From assembly GCA_963769665.1 (NCBI GenBank), contig CAVYMQ010000003.1, positions 1,054,001 through 1,118,000 of the forward strand: a stretch of 64,000 bases of DNA, written 5' to 3'. This document shows, piece after piece, positions 51,764-61,231 of this stretch. The translations under genes were made by a program, and so were the position numbers. The notes beneath the pieces are model-generated. The model saw only the letters and a list, made by a program, of their open reading frames with translations. It was not told the origin of the DNA and did no database searches. The number at the start of each line of letters is the position of its first letter. Position 1 is the first letter of the stretch. The DNA comes from JACCTU01 sp963769665 (lineage in GTDB: Bacteria; Actinomycetota; Thermoleophilia; Gaiellales; Gaiellaceae).

Positions 51764-52153
51764 CTAGTCGTTGTTCTTGTGGTCGTTCCGCTCGGACCGA
51801 TCGCGCATCTTGCTCATCATGTCCTCGCGTGGGTCCCACGACCGGCTCTTTGTCCCGGACTTCGCGATGCCCCGGCTGAGCTGGTAGCCGACAACGATCG
51901 CCGCGATCAGGATCCAGGCCCGCCACGAGCCGAAGGCGTCCGAGGACGCCGCGGTGATGGCGATGCCCACACAGGCGATGACCGCTCCCCAGAACTCGCT
52001 GGTCAGGAAGAACGGCTTCGTCTCGACCGGCCACTGCGGCCGCATCCGGTAGCCGTAGCCGTACTGAGGCGGGCCGTAGCCGTAGCCGGGTCCGCCGTAA
52101 TCCGGGCCGTTCTGGACCGTGCCCGGGTCGTATCCACTGTGCATCTGAGACAT
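51764..52153 (-). CDS. Membrane protein with Gly/Tyr-rich tail (SRGxAK type)
   Basis: 129 aa from the ATG at 52153 (GGAGGGG upstream). A Gly/Tyr/Pro-rich segment (GYGYGPPQYGYGYRM) precedes two membrane helices that end in YQLSRGIAKSG, then a charged tail (DRSERNDHKNND). Same two-helix design as the 89-aa protein at 48058. Function unknown. Confidence 0.72.
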   Translation of the reverse strand: MSQMHSGYDPGTVQNGPDYGGPGYGYGPPQYGYGYRMRPQWPVETKPFFLTSEFWGAVIACVGIAITAASSDAFGSWRAWILIAAIVVGYQLSRGIAKSGTKSRSWDPREDMMSKMRDRSERNDHKNND

Positions 52154-52255
52154 GTAACCCCTCCGTCTTGAGGACACCACGACTCCTCACGTCGTGGCCG
52201 AGGTACTAACGGGCGTCCACCGGTTGTGGATACGGGGGGTCGGTAGCCTCGGAAG

Positions 52256-53152
52256 GTGCGCGCCTACCTCACGCTGCTGCTCTCGCTCGCGGCGGTCTGG
52301 GGCGCCTCGTTCATGTTCATCGAGATCGCGCTGGACGACCTCGAGCCGACCACGCTGATGACCGGGCGGCTCCTGGTCGCCTCGCTCGTCCTGACCTCCC
52401 TGATGGCCGCCAGGGGGATACTGGGGCGGCTGCGGCGGGCCGGGTGGCGCGCGTTTGCGCTCGGGATCATCAACAGTGCCCTGCCGTTCACGCTGATCGC
52501 CTGGGGCCAGCAGCACATCGACTCGGGCGTCGCGGCGATCGCGAACGCGACCGTGCCGATCTGGGTCGCGCTGCTCGCGATCTGGTTCGCGCAGAGCGAG
52601 CGGGCGACCGGCCTGCGGATCGTCGGGATCGTGCTCGGGCTGGTCGGGGTGGCCGTCCTGGCCGGTGCCCAGCCGGCGGTCGATGCCTGGGCGATCGCCG
52701 GCACGCTCGCCGTGGTCGTCGCGTCGATCCTCTACGCGATCGCGAGCCTGTTCCTCCAGCGCGAGACCGAGCGGCTCGACACGATCACGCTCGCGACCGC
52801 GACGATGCTCGGCGCGACGGTCGCACTGTTGCCGTTCGGGGTCGCGCAAGCGCCGAACGACGTGCCCGGCTGGGAGGCGATCGCGTCGGTGGTCGCGCTC
52901 GGCGTCGCGGGCACCGGCGTCGGGATCCTGATCTTCATGAAGATCATCTCCGACTATGGCCCGTTCAAGGCCGGGCTCGTGACGTACTTACTCCCGGTCA
53001 CCGCGCTGCTCTACGGCGCCTTGCTGCTGGACGAGGAGATCACCGCCTGGATGATCGTCGGCCTCGTGCTGATCCTCGGCGGCGTCGCCCTCGGCTCCGG
53101 GCTGCTCCGGCCGAACGCGTCGCCCGAAGCGGTGGAGCCTGCGCGCCCGTGA
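52256..53152 (+). CDS. EamA/DMT-family transporter
   Basis: 298 aa, ten helices in two EamA repeats (GASFMFIEIALDDLEPTTL and IASLFLQRETERLDTITL). Exports metabolites or amino-acid-like molecules in relatives. GTG start at 52256 and GTGA overlap with the acetyltransferase gene. Confidence 0.87.
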   Translation: MRAYLTLLLSLAAVWGASFMFIEIALDDLEPTTLMTGRLLVASLVLTSLMAARGILGRLRRAGWRAFALGIINSALPFTLIAWGQQHIDSGVAAIANATVPIWVALLAIWFAQSERATGLRIVGIVLGLVGVAVLAGAQPAVDAWAIAGTLAVVVASILYAIASLFLQRETERLDTITLATATMLGATVALLPFGVAQAPNDVPGWEAIASVVALGVAGTGVGILIFMKIISDYGPFKAGLVTYLLPVTALLYGALLLDEEITAWMIVGLVLILGGVALGSGLLRPNASPEAVEPARP

Positions 53153-53661
53153 GCGTGAAGATCCGCCGCGCTCGACCCGACGACGTCGAGTTCCTCGTCG
53201 CGCTGACGAGCCACGACGACGTCGACCCGTTCCTCTCCGCGAGACGCGCCACGTCGCCCGATGAGCTGCTCGAGGAGATCGAGCGCTCGGAGCGCGAGCC
53301 GGAGGACTTCGGCCGCTTCATCGTCGAGGTCGACGGCGCGCGCGCCGGCGTCATGGGCTTCGCCGTCGCGAACAAGCGCAGCCGGGTCGCGAAGCTCGGC
53401 GGGCTCGCCGTCCACCCGGACTTCCGTGGCGGCAAGGTCTCCGACGAGGCCGCGCGCTTGCTCCAGCGGCACTTGATGGACGACCTCGGCTACCACCGCC
53501 TCGAGCTCGAGATCTACGGCTTCAACGAGCGCGCCATGCGCCACGCCGAGCGGGCGGGCTTCGTCCAGGAGGGCGTCAAGCGCAAGGCGTACCTGCGCCA
53601 CGGCGAGTGGGTCGACGGCGTGCTCTACGCATTGACTCCCGACGATCTGCCCGACTCGTAG
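53149..53661 (+). CDS. GNAT-family N-acetyltransferase
   Basis: 170 aa from the GTG at 53149 overlapping the transporter stop. GNAT core: LGGLAVHPDFRGGKVSDEAARLL (acetyl-CoA loop) and LELEIYGFNERAMRHAERAGFVQEG, as in RimJ/diamine-type enzymes. Substrate unknown. Confidence 0.87.
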   Translation: MSVKIRRARPDDVEFLVALTSHDDVDPFLSARRATSPDELLEEIERSEREPEDFGRFIVEVDGARAGVMGFAVANKRSRVAKLGGLAVHPDFRGGKVSDEAARLLQRHLMDDLGYHRLELEIYGFNERAMRHAERAGFVQEGVKRKAYLRHGEWVDGVLYALTPDDLPDS

Positions 53662-53670
53662 GATGCGGCC

Positions 53671-54063
53671 ATGACGCGCTATCTCCACACCATGTACCGC
53701 ATCACCGACCCCGACCGCAGTCGGGGCTTCTACGAGGCGCTCGGCCTCGAGTTCCGCCGCGACATGGACATCGTCCGGAACGGCGAGAAGGAGGCGACGA
53801 ACTACTTCTTCGGCGTCCCCGGCCAGGACGAAGAGCTCGAGCTGACGCTGAACCACGACGGCCGCACGTACGAGCTCGGGACGGGCTACGGCCACATCGC
53901 GTTCTCGGTCGACGACCTCGACGAGACGCTCACCCAGCTTCAGGGGCAAGGGATCGAGCCGGAGCGCGAGCCGTACCGCGTCCGTGAGGGCGGCTCCAGG
54001 ATCTGCTTCGTCCAGGACCCGGACGGCTATCGGGTGGAGCTGATCGACCGCAGCGGCAAGTGA
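53671..54063 (+). CDS. Glyoxalase I-like VOC protein
   Basis: 130 aa. The sequence begins HTMYRITDPDRSRGFYEALGLEF, close to lactoylglutathione lyase; candidate metal ligands are His7, the Glu in ELELT, His in YGHIAF and Glu in YRVELIDR. This organism probably uses mycothiol rather than glutathione, so the thiol partner may differ (inference). Four-nt overlap with the next VOC gene. Confidence 0.82.
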   Translation: MTRYLHTMYRITDPDRSRGFYEALGLEFRRDMDIVRNGEKEATNYFFGVPGQDEELELTLNHDGRTYELGTGYGHIAFSVDDLDETLTQLQGQGIEPEREPYRVREGGSRICFVQDPDGYRVELIDRSGK

Positions 54064-54476
54064 CCGGCCCGGTTCGAGAGCTCCGCCTCGCTGTCACCGT
54101 CGAGAACTACGACGACGCCGTCCGCTTCTACCGCGACGTGCTGGGGCTGCCCGTGATCCAGGAGTGGGCGGAGCCCGCCGGCAGCGGCGCGATCCTCGAC
54201 GCCGGCCACGCGACGCTCGAGCTGCTGTCGGTCGACCAGACGGCGCTCGTCGACCGGGTCGAGGTCGGCGCGGAAGGCGTCTCGCCGCCGATCCGGCTCG
54301 CGCTCGAGGTAGTCGACTCCGAGGCGACGGCGCAGCGGCTTGTCGAAGCGGGCGCGGACAAGCTGGCCGACGCCGTGACGACGCCGTGGCAACACCGGAA
54401 CGTGAGGCTGAACGCGCCGGGGCCATTGCAGCTGACGCTGTTCACCGTGCTCGACCACCACTCGACCGAGGGGTGA
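54060..54476 (+). CDS. VOC family protein
   Basis: 138 aa, single VOC domain (LAVTVENYDDAVRFYRDVLGLP and ATLELLSVDQT). Starts at GTG overlapping the glyoxalase I-like gene, so coupled. Could be a bleomycin-resistance-type binder or an isomerase. Followed by a terminator. Confidence 0.8.
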   Translation: MTGPVRELRLAVTVENYDDAVRFYRDVLGLPVIQEWAEPAGSGAILDAGHATLELLSVDQTALVDRVEVGAEGVSPPIRLALEVVDSEATAQRLVEAGADKLADAVTTPWQHRNVRLNAPGPLQLTLFTVLDHHSTEG

Positions 54477-54523
54477 GGCTGGGCGGCCGGAGCGCCGTTA
54501 CTGAGTGCGGGCGGGGTTGGTCC

Positions 54524-54550
54524 GGCGCCGGGGAGCCGCACCCCGGCGCC
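54524..54550. terminator. Terminator-like hairpin after the VOC pair
   Basis: Ten-bp perfect stem GGCGCCGGGG / CCCCGGCGCC with a 7-nt loop, just before the convergent 242-aa gene ends. There is no strong T-tract, so it may work poorly. Confidence 0.5.
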
Positions 54551-54557
54551 AACGAAA

Positions 54558-55286
54558 CTAGCCGCCATGACCACCGTGGCCAAGGTGCGCACAATGGGAC
54601 GACGGCAGCAGGGCCGCAGCGCAAAGCTCCGGCTCTGGCGCGTGGATCGCGAACGAGCTTCGGAGATCGCGCGTGAACCAGATATGCATCATCTCGCTCC
54701 CGTTGCGGATCTTCGTGCCCGGCGGGCACGTGCCGTCGGCGCGAGGTGCCAGCCCGCGCTGCTTCCCGCGGGCGCAGACTCGATGCCAGTGCCAGCGCGT
54801 GATCGGTCCTCCAGGCGACTGGCCTCGCACCCCCCGCGGCAACGCGAACATCACACCGACGAGCACCAGTGGCCGTCCGGGAACGTCGGCGTAGATCAGA
54901 GACTCGGGTCGCTGCGGGTCCAGGAACACGCGGTCGCCGCTATACGGACGGTGCTCTGCGTGGAAGTAGCGGATCGGCCCCGATGTCCTCGACTTCCGAC
55001 CGTCGTTGTCGAAACCGGCGGCGTCTCCAGAGCGAGGGTTGCGCCAGGGTCGTACGGCTGCCCGACTCTCAGCCAGCAGTTGCTCCGCCGCACGGCGTTG
55101 CGTCGGAGTCGCAAGCGACACGGTCGGGTACTGATCTAGCAGGTGAGCGACCCCGCGGAGCGCTCCCGGCGGCAGTCGGCTCTCGGTGGGCCGGGCTTCA
55201 TCGGCCGCGCGAAGCCCATCGGCCAAGCCGAGGCCCGCAGCCAGAACCAGCGGAAGGACGCAGGCGGTGACCCGGACGCTCGTCAC
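54558..55286 (-). CDS. Exported protein with C-terminal Cys/His tail
   Basis: 242 aa from a GTG at 55286 overlapping the previous stop (GTGA). The signal segment is VRVTACVLPLVLAAGLGLADG. The mature protein has no recognised domain, but it ends with CAAALLPSSHCAHLGHGGHGG, a possible metal-binding tail, and WHWHRVC inside it. Coupled with the amidase-like gene, so probably functions with it. Confidence 0.65.
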   Translation of the reverse strand: MTSVRVTACVLPLVLAAGLGLADGLRAADEARPTESRLPPGALRGVAHLLDQYPTVSLATPTQRRAAEQLLAESRAAVRPWRNPRSGDAAGFDNDGRKSRTSGPIRYFHAEHRPYSGDRVFLDPQRPESLIYADVPGRPLVLVGVMFALPRGVRGQSPGGPITRWHWHRVCARGKQRGLAPRADGTCPPGTKIRNGSEMMHIWFTRDLRSSFAIHAPEPELCAAALLPSSHCAHLGHGGHGG

Positions 55287-56854
55287 GGCTGCGAGAGCCT
55301 TCGAAGGAGATTGTCGAGGATCGTTGCGATCGGCTCGTAGTTTGCATGACCGGCAAGCGTGAACGCACCTGCGGAGAACACCTTCGCGCCGGAGCGAGTC
55401 TCGTAGTAGGTCATCTGGGCCGTTGATCCGCTGCCCAGGCCGTTGGGAATCTCGGCGAGGACGTGCGTGCCCTTCGGCGACTCTGGCGTCATCGAGTCGA
55501 TCTCGATCCCGAAGCGGCCAAAACGCGATCCCGGACGCAGGCCGGTGCCGGCGAACAGCCAGGTTGCGTGGCGGTCTCGCTTCACGATGTAAGGTGCCTG
55601 CCGCTCGCCGTGGTCGCCCGCGACGTACTGGACGCCGAGCAGCGAAGCCTCGGCCAGACGCAGGTCTCGCCACTTTCTGATGCGCACGAGTGTCCGACCC
55701 TGAACATCCACGCGCCAGAAGAAGTTGTTCGCGGAGAGAAACGCCAGGTTTCCGCCACGGTCGCGGAAGCCGCGGACAAGATCGAACTCACGTCGTGTCA
55801 CATACTCGTGATGGCCCGGAAACACGAGCAGGTCATAGGCCGCGGCGAGGTGCGCCGAACTACGCACCGCGTCGAGGTCAGAGTCCGAGAGGATGTCGAC
55901 GACAAGGCCGCGCCGGGCGAGCCACCGGAGGAACGCGAGGTCGTAACTTCGAAAGAACGGTGGGACGCCCCGGTCGAGATATGGGCGGTTGAGCGACACG
56001 CGGTTGTCCTTCTGCGCGTACCAGGTGTCCCCGACCCCGTCGAGGTCAGCGTCACGGAAGTTGTAGGCCTGCCACGTATACGTCGGGAGAACGACCGCGA
56101 CGCGATTCTCGCCGAGCGTTCGCGGTCGGAGCACGAACGGGGCGTAGCCGAAGCGGCCGGCGCCGTCGGTCAGGCGCGCGATGTAGAAACCTGTCGGCCA
56201 GTCGCCGATCCTGACGTACAGATCGGTCCGCCTCCCGCGTCGTGTCGCGACATCGATGGGCTCGGAGATCGGCTCGCCCAGCGCTTCCTGGCTCGATCGG
56301 AACGCACCAACGCGGAAGAATTGCAGCGCCACGTCCGTTCGGTCCGTAGCCACGCGCAGGAGCGCAAGCGACTTCGACCGATAGCTCTCCCGGCGAAAGG
56401 CCGCTTCGATCCCGAGCACCCGCACAACCGGGGTGACGGTCGGAGACGCCGAGCTGCTCTGCGGCACTGTGACCCTGACCACGTACGTGCGCGGAGGAAT
56501 CCCGGCAGAGGGTCGCCAGTCGATCGTGTGACGGCCTGCACTGAGCGAGAAGCGCCGGTCGAAGACGACCTTGCCGTGGTATCGGAGGGATTCGATGTGG
56601 ACGCGGATAGTGGCCGGCGCTCGGAGACTGAACGCGATCTTCGCCGTGTCGCGGAACCCGTCGTCGTCCGGGCTGATCGTAGTCGTTGTGCTGCAGCGGG
56701 GGCCGACCCCGTTCGTCACGCACGGGCCCGTGACCAATGGGCTCCACGCCCCGACCGACCAAGGGGGTGCCAGAAGGACTGCAAACCCGACCAAGCAGAC
56801 GCAGCGCCGGAAACGGGCTGCCGTCGGTGAACGAAGCGGCGCGTAGAGCGGCAC
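55283..56854 (-). CDS. Exported protein with N,N-dimethylformamidase large-subunit-like domain
   Basis: 523 aa: signal peptide, a FlgD-like Ig domain (TTTTISPDDDGFRDTAKIAFSLRAPATIRVHI), then a C-terminal half resembling the beta-subunit of dimethylformamidase (TYTWQAYNFRD, VVDILSDSDLDAVR, YDLLVFPGHHEYVTRREFDLVRGFRDRGGNLAFLSANNFFWRV). In this family that domain often occurs in exported proteins without proven amidase activity. Its last codon overlaps the next gene's start. Confidence 0.75.
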   Translation of the reverse strand: MPLYAPLRSPTAARFRRCVCLVGFAVLLAPPWSVGAWSPLVTGPCVTNGVGPRCSTTTTISPDDDGFRDTAKIAFSLRAPATIRVHIESLRYHGKVVFDRRFSLSAGRHTIDWRPSAGIPPRTYVVRVTVPQSSSASPTVTPVVRVLGIEAAFRRESYRSKSLALLRVATDRTDVALQFFRVGAFRSSQEALGEPISEPIDVATRRGRRTDLYVRIGDWPTGFYIARLTDGAGRFGYAPFVLRPRTLGENRVAVVLPTYTWQAYNFRDADLDGVGDTWYAQKDNRVSLNRPYLDRGVPPFFRSYDLAFLRWLARRGLVVDILSDSDLDAVRSSAHLAAAYDLLVFPGHHEYVTRREFDLVRGFRDRGGNLAFLSANNFFWRVDVQGRTLVRIRKWRDLRLAEASLLGVQYVAGDHGERQAPYIVKRDRHATWLFAGTGLRPGSRFGRFGIEIDSMTPESPKGTHVLAEIPNGLGSGSTAQMTYYETRSGAKVFSAGAFTLAGHANYEPIATILDNLLRRLSQP

Positions 56855-56940
56855 AGCGCGGATTGTCCGCGAGCGCTACCAGCGGTACAACATGCGGGTC
56901 ACCCAGGTGTCGCCGCAGTCATCCACGCACCCCGGCGCAC

Positions 56941-58371
56941 TCAAACGTGTCCGCGAAGATGGAGCGACGCCGGGCCTGAGCTCTTCATGCGATTGCCGGC
57001 CTCCGCGAGCACGTCCCCGAGGACTCCGACCATCTCGTCGAACTGCTCCTGCCTTGCGACGAGCGGCGGTGAGATCTGGATCACGGGGTCGCCTCGGTCG
57101 TCCGCGCGACAGATCAGGCCGCGCTCGAACAGCGCGCTCGAGAGGAAGTCGCGGAGCAGCCACTCGCACTCCTCGTCGGTGAAAGTCTCGCGCGTCTCCT
57201 TGTCCTTGACCAGCTCGAGCGCGTAGAAGAAGCCCGTTCCGCGCAGGTCGCCGACGATCGGCAGCTCGAGCAGCTGCGCGAGCGTCGAGCGGAACGCGTC
57301 CTCGTGCTCGCGCACGCCCTCGACGATCTTGTCGCGCTTCATGATCTCGATGTTCTTCAGCGCGATCGCCGACATGACGGGATGCCCACCGAACGTGATC
57401 CCGTGCATGTACACGGAATTGCCCTGCATGAACGGCTCCATCACCGAGTCACGTGCGATCACGGCGCCGATCGCCGCGTACGAGGACGAAAGGCCCTTCG
57501 CGCAGCACACGAGGTCGGGCTTGATGTCGTAGCGCCCAGACCCGAACCATTCGCCGACCCGTCCGAAGCCGGTGATCACCTCGTCGGCGCTCAACAGGAT
57601 GTCGTAGCGGTCGCAGAGCCCGCGGACGCCCTGCCAGTAGCCGGCCGGCGGCGTGAACGCGCCGCCTGCGTTCTGCACGGGCTCCATGTGCACGAGGCAC
57701 ACGGTCTCCGGGCCCATCTCGACGATCGTCTGTTCGAGCTCCTCCAGCAAGAACCGCGTGAACTCCTCCTCGGTCTCCTCGGGAGGCCTGTGGTAGCGGT
57801 TCGTGTTGCTGACGTGCCGGACCTCGGGGACGAGCGGCTCGAACGGCTCGCGCAGCGCCTCGATCCCGTTGATCGAGAGGGCGCCGAAGGTGGTGCCGTG
57901 GTACGCGATCTGGCGCGCGATCGCCTTGTACTTGCCGTGCTTGCCGTCACGCGCGAGGTAGTGCTGGCGGGCGAGCTTCCACGCCGACTCGACCGCCTCC
58001 GAACCGCCCGAGACGAAGAAGACGCGGTTCAGGTCGCCCGGAGCGAGGTCGGCGACCGTCTGCGCGAGCTCGATCGCGCGCGGGTGCGCGTACGACCAGT
58101 TCGTGTAGAACGGCAGCTCGCGCATCTGCTCGAGCGCCGCCTGGCCGATCTCCTCGCCGTAGCCGTAGCCGATGTTGACCGAGAAGAGACCGGCGAGCGC
58201 GTCGAGATAGCGACGCCCCTTGGAGTCCTCGAGGTAGCAGCCGTCGCCGCGGACGATGATCGGCACGTCCTGCTCGCGGTAGCCGCCCATTCGCGTGAAG
58301 TGGAGCCACAGGTGGTCGCGGGCCGCCTGCTGGAGCTCGTCGTGCGAGAGGCCGGTGACGGGCGCGCTCAT
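56941..58371 (-). CDS. Class III aminotransferase (putrescine-pyruvate type, SpuC-like)
   Basis: 476 aa fold-type I PLP enzyme. Blocks: FFVSGGSEAVESAWKLAR, LLSADEVITGFGRVGEW (PLP Asp) and the Lys of CCAKGLSSSYAAIGAV. The ATG at 58371 has AAAGGGAT upstream and overlaps the permease stop. Neighbours are a polyamine ABC transporter and an aldehyde dehydrogenase, so it probably deaminates putrescine (or a related omega-amine) to gamma-aminobutyraldehyde. It is the last gene of the operon. Confidence 0.86.
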   Translation of the reverse strand: MSAPVTGLSHDELQQAARDHLWLHFTRMGGYREQDVPIIVRGDGCYLEDSKGRRYLDALAGLFSVNIGYGYGEEIGQAALEQMRELPFYTNWSYAHPRAIELAQTVADLAPGDLNRVFFVSGGSEAVESAWKLARQHYLARDGKHGKYKAIARQIAYHGTTFGALSINGIEALREPFEPLVPEVRHVSNTNRYHRPPEETEEEFTRFLLEELEQTIVEMGPETVCLVHMEPVQNAGGAFTPPAGYWQGVRGLCDRYDILLSADEVITGFGRVGEWFGSGRYDIKPDLVCCAKGLSSSYAAIGAVIARDSVMEPFMQGNSVYMHGITFGGHPVMSAIALKNIEIMKRDKIVEGVREHEDAFRSTLAQLLELPIVGDLRGTGFFYALELVKDKETRETFTDEECEWLLRDFLSSALFERGLICRADDRGDPVIQISPPLVARQEQFDEMVGVLGDVLAEAGNRMKSSGPASLHLRGHV

Positions 58372-59204
58372 GTGGATCCCTTTCGTCGCTGGAGCAGGAT
58401 GTTGGCGAGCATCAGGCCGAGGGCGACGACGAAGATCATCGTCCCGATCACGTTCACCTGCGGAGGTGCGCCGACGCGAGCCGCGCCCCAGACGAAGAGT
58501 GGGAACGTCACCTCGGAGCCTGAGTTGAAGTACGTGATCACGAAGTCGTCGACCGAAAGCGCGAACGTCAGCAGCGCGCCGGCGAGGATCGCGGGAGCGA
58601 TCAGCGGCAGCGTCACCTTGCGGAAGGTCGTCCACTCGTTCGCACCGAGGTCCATCGCGGCCTCTTCCAAATGCCTGTCGAAGCCGACGAGTCGCGCCTT
58701 CACCGTGACCACGACGAACGAGATGTTGAACATGATGTGCGCGATCAGGATCGTCAGGAACCCGGTGGCGAACTGGAGCGTCAGGAACAACGTGAGGAGC
58801 GACGCGCCGAGCACGATCTCGGGCGCCGCCATCGGCAGGAAGATCAGGAAGTTCGTCGCCGACCGGCCGGCGAACCCGTAGCGCACGAGCGCGAGCGCGA
58901 TCAACGTGCCGAGGACTGTCGCGACGATGCTCGAGAGCGCCGCGATCTGGAGCGACAGGCTCATCGCGCCGGTGAGGCCCGGCACACCGTCCCAGTTGCG
59001 CCAGTTGTCGAGCGTGAAGCCCTGCCAGGTGTAGTTGAAGCGGCCGGCGGGGTCGTTGAAGGAGAACGCGATCACGACGGCGATCGGCAGGAGGAGATAG
59101 ATGAATGCGAGCACCGCATAGACGGTCAGCATGTGACGCTTGATGAGTCCCCACGACCGGGCCAGCACGGACGGAGGCGGCGGTGCTGCGGCGTACGTCG
59201 TCAT
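58368..59204 (-). CDS. potC: Polyamine ABC transporter permease (PotC-type)
   Basis: 278 aa, six helices, with the EAA loop in HLEEAAMDLGANEWTTFRKVTLPLIAP that contacts the ATPase. It starts 4 nt inside the previous permease gene and ends 4 nt inside the aminotransferase gene. Confidence 0.88.
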   Translation of the reverse strand: MTTYAAAPPPPSVLARSWGLIKRHMLTVYAVLAFIYLLLPIAVVIAFSFNDPAGRFNYTWQGFTLDNWRNWDGVPGLTGAMSLSLQIAALSSIVATVLGTLIALALVRYGFAGRSATNFLIFLPMAAPEIVLGASLLTLFLTLQFATGFLTILIAHIMFNISFVVVTVKARLVGFDRHLEEAAMDLGANEWTTFRKVTLPLIAPAILAGALLTFALSVDDFVITYFNSGSEVTFPLFVWGAARVGAPPQVNVIGTMIFVVALGLMLANILLQRRKGST

Positions 59205-60058
59205 CCGGTCAGCCGCTCCGATCCGAGCACGCGCGCGTAGAGGAGCACCCCGATCAGGATCGTCGCCATCAGGACGAACGAGAGCGACGCCGCGGCGGGG
59301 TAGTCGATCAGCTCCAGGAACTTCGACTGGATCACGTTGCCGATCATGTGCTGCCTCGGCGTCCCGAGCAGCTGCGCGTTGATGAAGTCACCGGCGGCGG
59401 GGATGAACGTCAACAGCGTGCCCGCGAATACGCCGGGCAGCGAGAGCGGCAACGTCACGCGGAGAAACGCCTGCAACTTGCTCGCGTAGAGGTCCTGTGC
59501 GGCCTCGATCAGCCGGTAGTCGATCTGCTCGAGCGCAACGTAGAGCGGTAGCGCCATGAACGGCAGGAAGTTGTAGGTGAGCCCCGCGACGACGGCGGTG
59601 GACGTGGCGAGCAGCCGTCCGTCCTCCCCGAGCAGGTGCAGAGCGCGAAGCGTGTCGACGACGAACCCGTTGTCCGAGAGAATCGACTGCCACGCGAGCG
59701 TCCGGATCAGGTACGTGACGAAGAACGGGGCGATGATCGCGAGCAGCAGGAGGTTCTTCCACTGCCCGCCGCGGAACGCGATCCAGTACGCGAGCGGATA
59801 GCTGATGAGGAGCGCGAGCAGGGTTGCGATCCCCGCATAGACGAACGAGCGAATCAGGTGCTCGTGGTACGTCGAGATCGCGTCGCGGTAGTTGTCCCAG
59901 GCCCACGTGAACTCGTAGCCGAAGTCGAACGACCCGGACTGCAGCGACTGGTACCCGAGGAACCCGAGCGGCGCGATGAAGAAGACCGCGAGCCACGCAA
60001 GCCCGGGAGCGAGCAGCAGGTAGGGCGTCAGGCCCCGGTGACGATGGAAGAAGCTCAT
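59201..60058 (-). CDS. potB: Polyamine ABC transporter permease (PotB-type)
   Basis: 285 aa, six helices, EAA loop in RLIEAAQDLYASKLQAFLRVTLPLSLPG. Partner of the PotC-type permease; begins directly after the binding-protein gene. Confidence 0.88.
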   Translation of the reverse strand: MSFFHRHRGLTPYLLLAPGLAWLAVFFIAPLGFLGYQSLQSGSFDFGYEFTWAWDNYRDAISTYHEHLIRSFVYAGIATLLALLISYPLAYWIAFRGGQWKNLLLLAIIAPFFVTYLIRTLAWQSILSDNGFVVDTLRALHLLGEDGRLLATSTAVVAGLTYNFLPFMALPLYVALEQIDYRLIEAAQDLYASKLQAFLRVTLPLSLPGVFAGTLLTFIPAAGDFINAQLLGTPRQHMIGNVIQSKFLELIDYPAAASLSFVLMATILIGVLLYARVLGSERLTG

Positions 60059-61231
60059 CTACGACCCGATCAGCGTCTGCCACCTCTCGAGGTAGTCCTG
60101 GTTCGTGAGCGCCTTGCTGTCGAAGATCGCGACCTTCGAGAGCGTTGCGTCGTCGGGGAAGATCAGCGGGTTGTCCGCGAGCTCCGGGTCGATCTTCGCG
60201 GCTTCTTCCTTCGCGCCCTTCACCGGCGTCACGTAGTTCACGTACGCGGCGATCTTCGCGGCCACCGCGGGGTCGTAGACGAAGTTCATGTACGTCGATG
60301 CGGTGAAGACGTCGCCGCCCTTCGGGATCAACATGTTGTCGGTCCAGATGTCGCCGCCGGACTCGGGGAGGTTCCAGACGAGGTTCGCGTTGTCGGCGGA
60401 GAGCTGCACGACGTCGCCGGACCAGGACATCGCCGCGGCGAGGTCGCCCTTCGCGAGCGGGCCAGAGTAGTCGTTGCCCGTGAACTGTCTGATCTGGCCG
60501 CTGTCGACCGCCTTCTTGATCCGGTCGTACGCGCGATCGAATGTGGCGTCGTCGACGCTCGTCGGATCGTCGCCGTTGGCGAGCATGACGAGCGACATGG
60601 CATCGGCCATCTCGTTGAGGAACGTCACCTTCCCCTTCAAGTTCGGGTCCTCCAGCATCGCGTCCATCGTCGTGACGGGCTTGCCGCCGGTGAGCTTCGT
60701 GTTGGTCGCGATCCCCGTCATGCCGGACTGCCATGGCATCGAGTACTCACGGCCCGGGTCGAAGCTCGGTTCGCGAAGCGCGTCCTGGAGGTTGTCGAAG
60801 TTCGTGATCGCGCTCTTGTCGAGCTTCTCGGCCCAGCCCTTGTCGATCAGCAGGCCGGGGAAGCGCGAGTTGTCGGTGAGCACGACGATGTCGCGGTCGA
60901 TCGACTGGCCCTGCGAGAGCGGCCGCTGGATCTTTCCGAAGTAGGACGCGTTGTCGTTGATGTCCTCGAAGTACTCGACCTTCGTCCCGGTCTTCTGCTG
61001 GAACTCGTCGAGTGTGGGGTGCTTCTTCGTCTTCTCGTCGATGTCGATGTAGAGCGTCCAGTTCGAGAACCGGAGCGTCTTTGCGAGTGTTTTCGTGCCG
61101 CCCGTGGTCGTGCCGGCGGCCTCTTCGTCGTCTCCGCCGCAGGCGGCGAGGAACGACGTGGGGAGGGCGATGACGACTCCGGCCGCCGCGCCGCGGCGCA
61201 GCAGTTCGACTCTGGTGAACGACTGGCTCAT
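60059..61231 (-). CDS. potD: Extracellular polyamine-binding lipoprotein (PotD-type)
   Basis: 390 aa. The signal sequence has RRGAAAGVVIALPTSFLAAC, a twin-arginine-like start with a lipobox, so the protein is probably lipid-anchored outside the membrane. The core matches spermidine/putrescine receptors (RFSNWTLYIDID, VEYFEDINDNA). Overlaps the ATPase gene by 4 nt. Confidence 0.88.
   Translation of the reverse strand: MSQSFTRVELLRRGAAAGVVIALPTSFLAACGGDDEEAAGTTTGGTKTLAKTLRFSNWTLYIDIDEKTKKHPTLDEFQQKTGTKVEYFEDINDNASYFGKIQRPLSQGQSIDRDIVVLTDNSRFPGLLIDKGWAEKLDKSAITNFDNLQDALREPSFDPGREYSMPWQSGMTGIATNTKLTGGKPVTTMDAMLEDPNLKGKVTFLNEMADAMSLVMLANGDDPTSVDDATFDRAYDRIKKAVDSGQIRQFTGNDYSGPLAKGDLAAAMSWSGDVVQLSADNANLVWNLPESGGDIWTDNMLIPKGGDVFTASTYMNFVYDPAVAAKIAAYVNYVTPVKGAKEEAAKIDPELADNPLIFPDDATLSKVAIFDSKALTNQDYLERWQTLIGS

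Noticed and set aside
48940..51879. A 979-codon plus-strand frame opposite purF and purL
   Set aside because: It is antisense to two certain genes and its translation is a low-complexity Arg/Ala/Glu shadow, a typical product of high GC codon bias.
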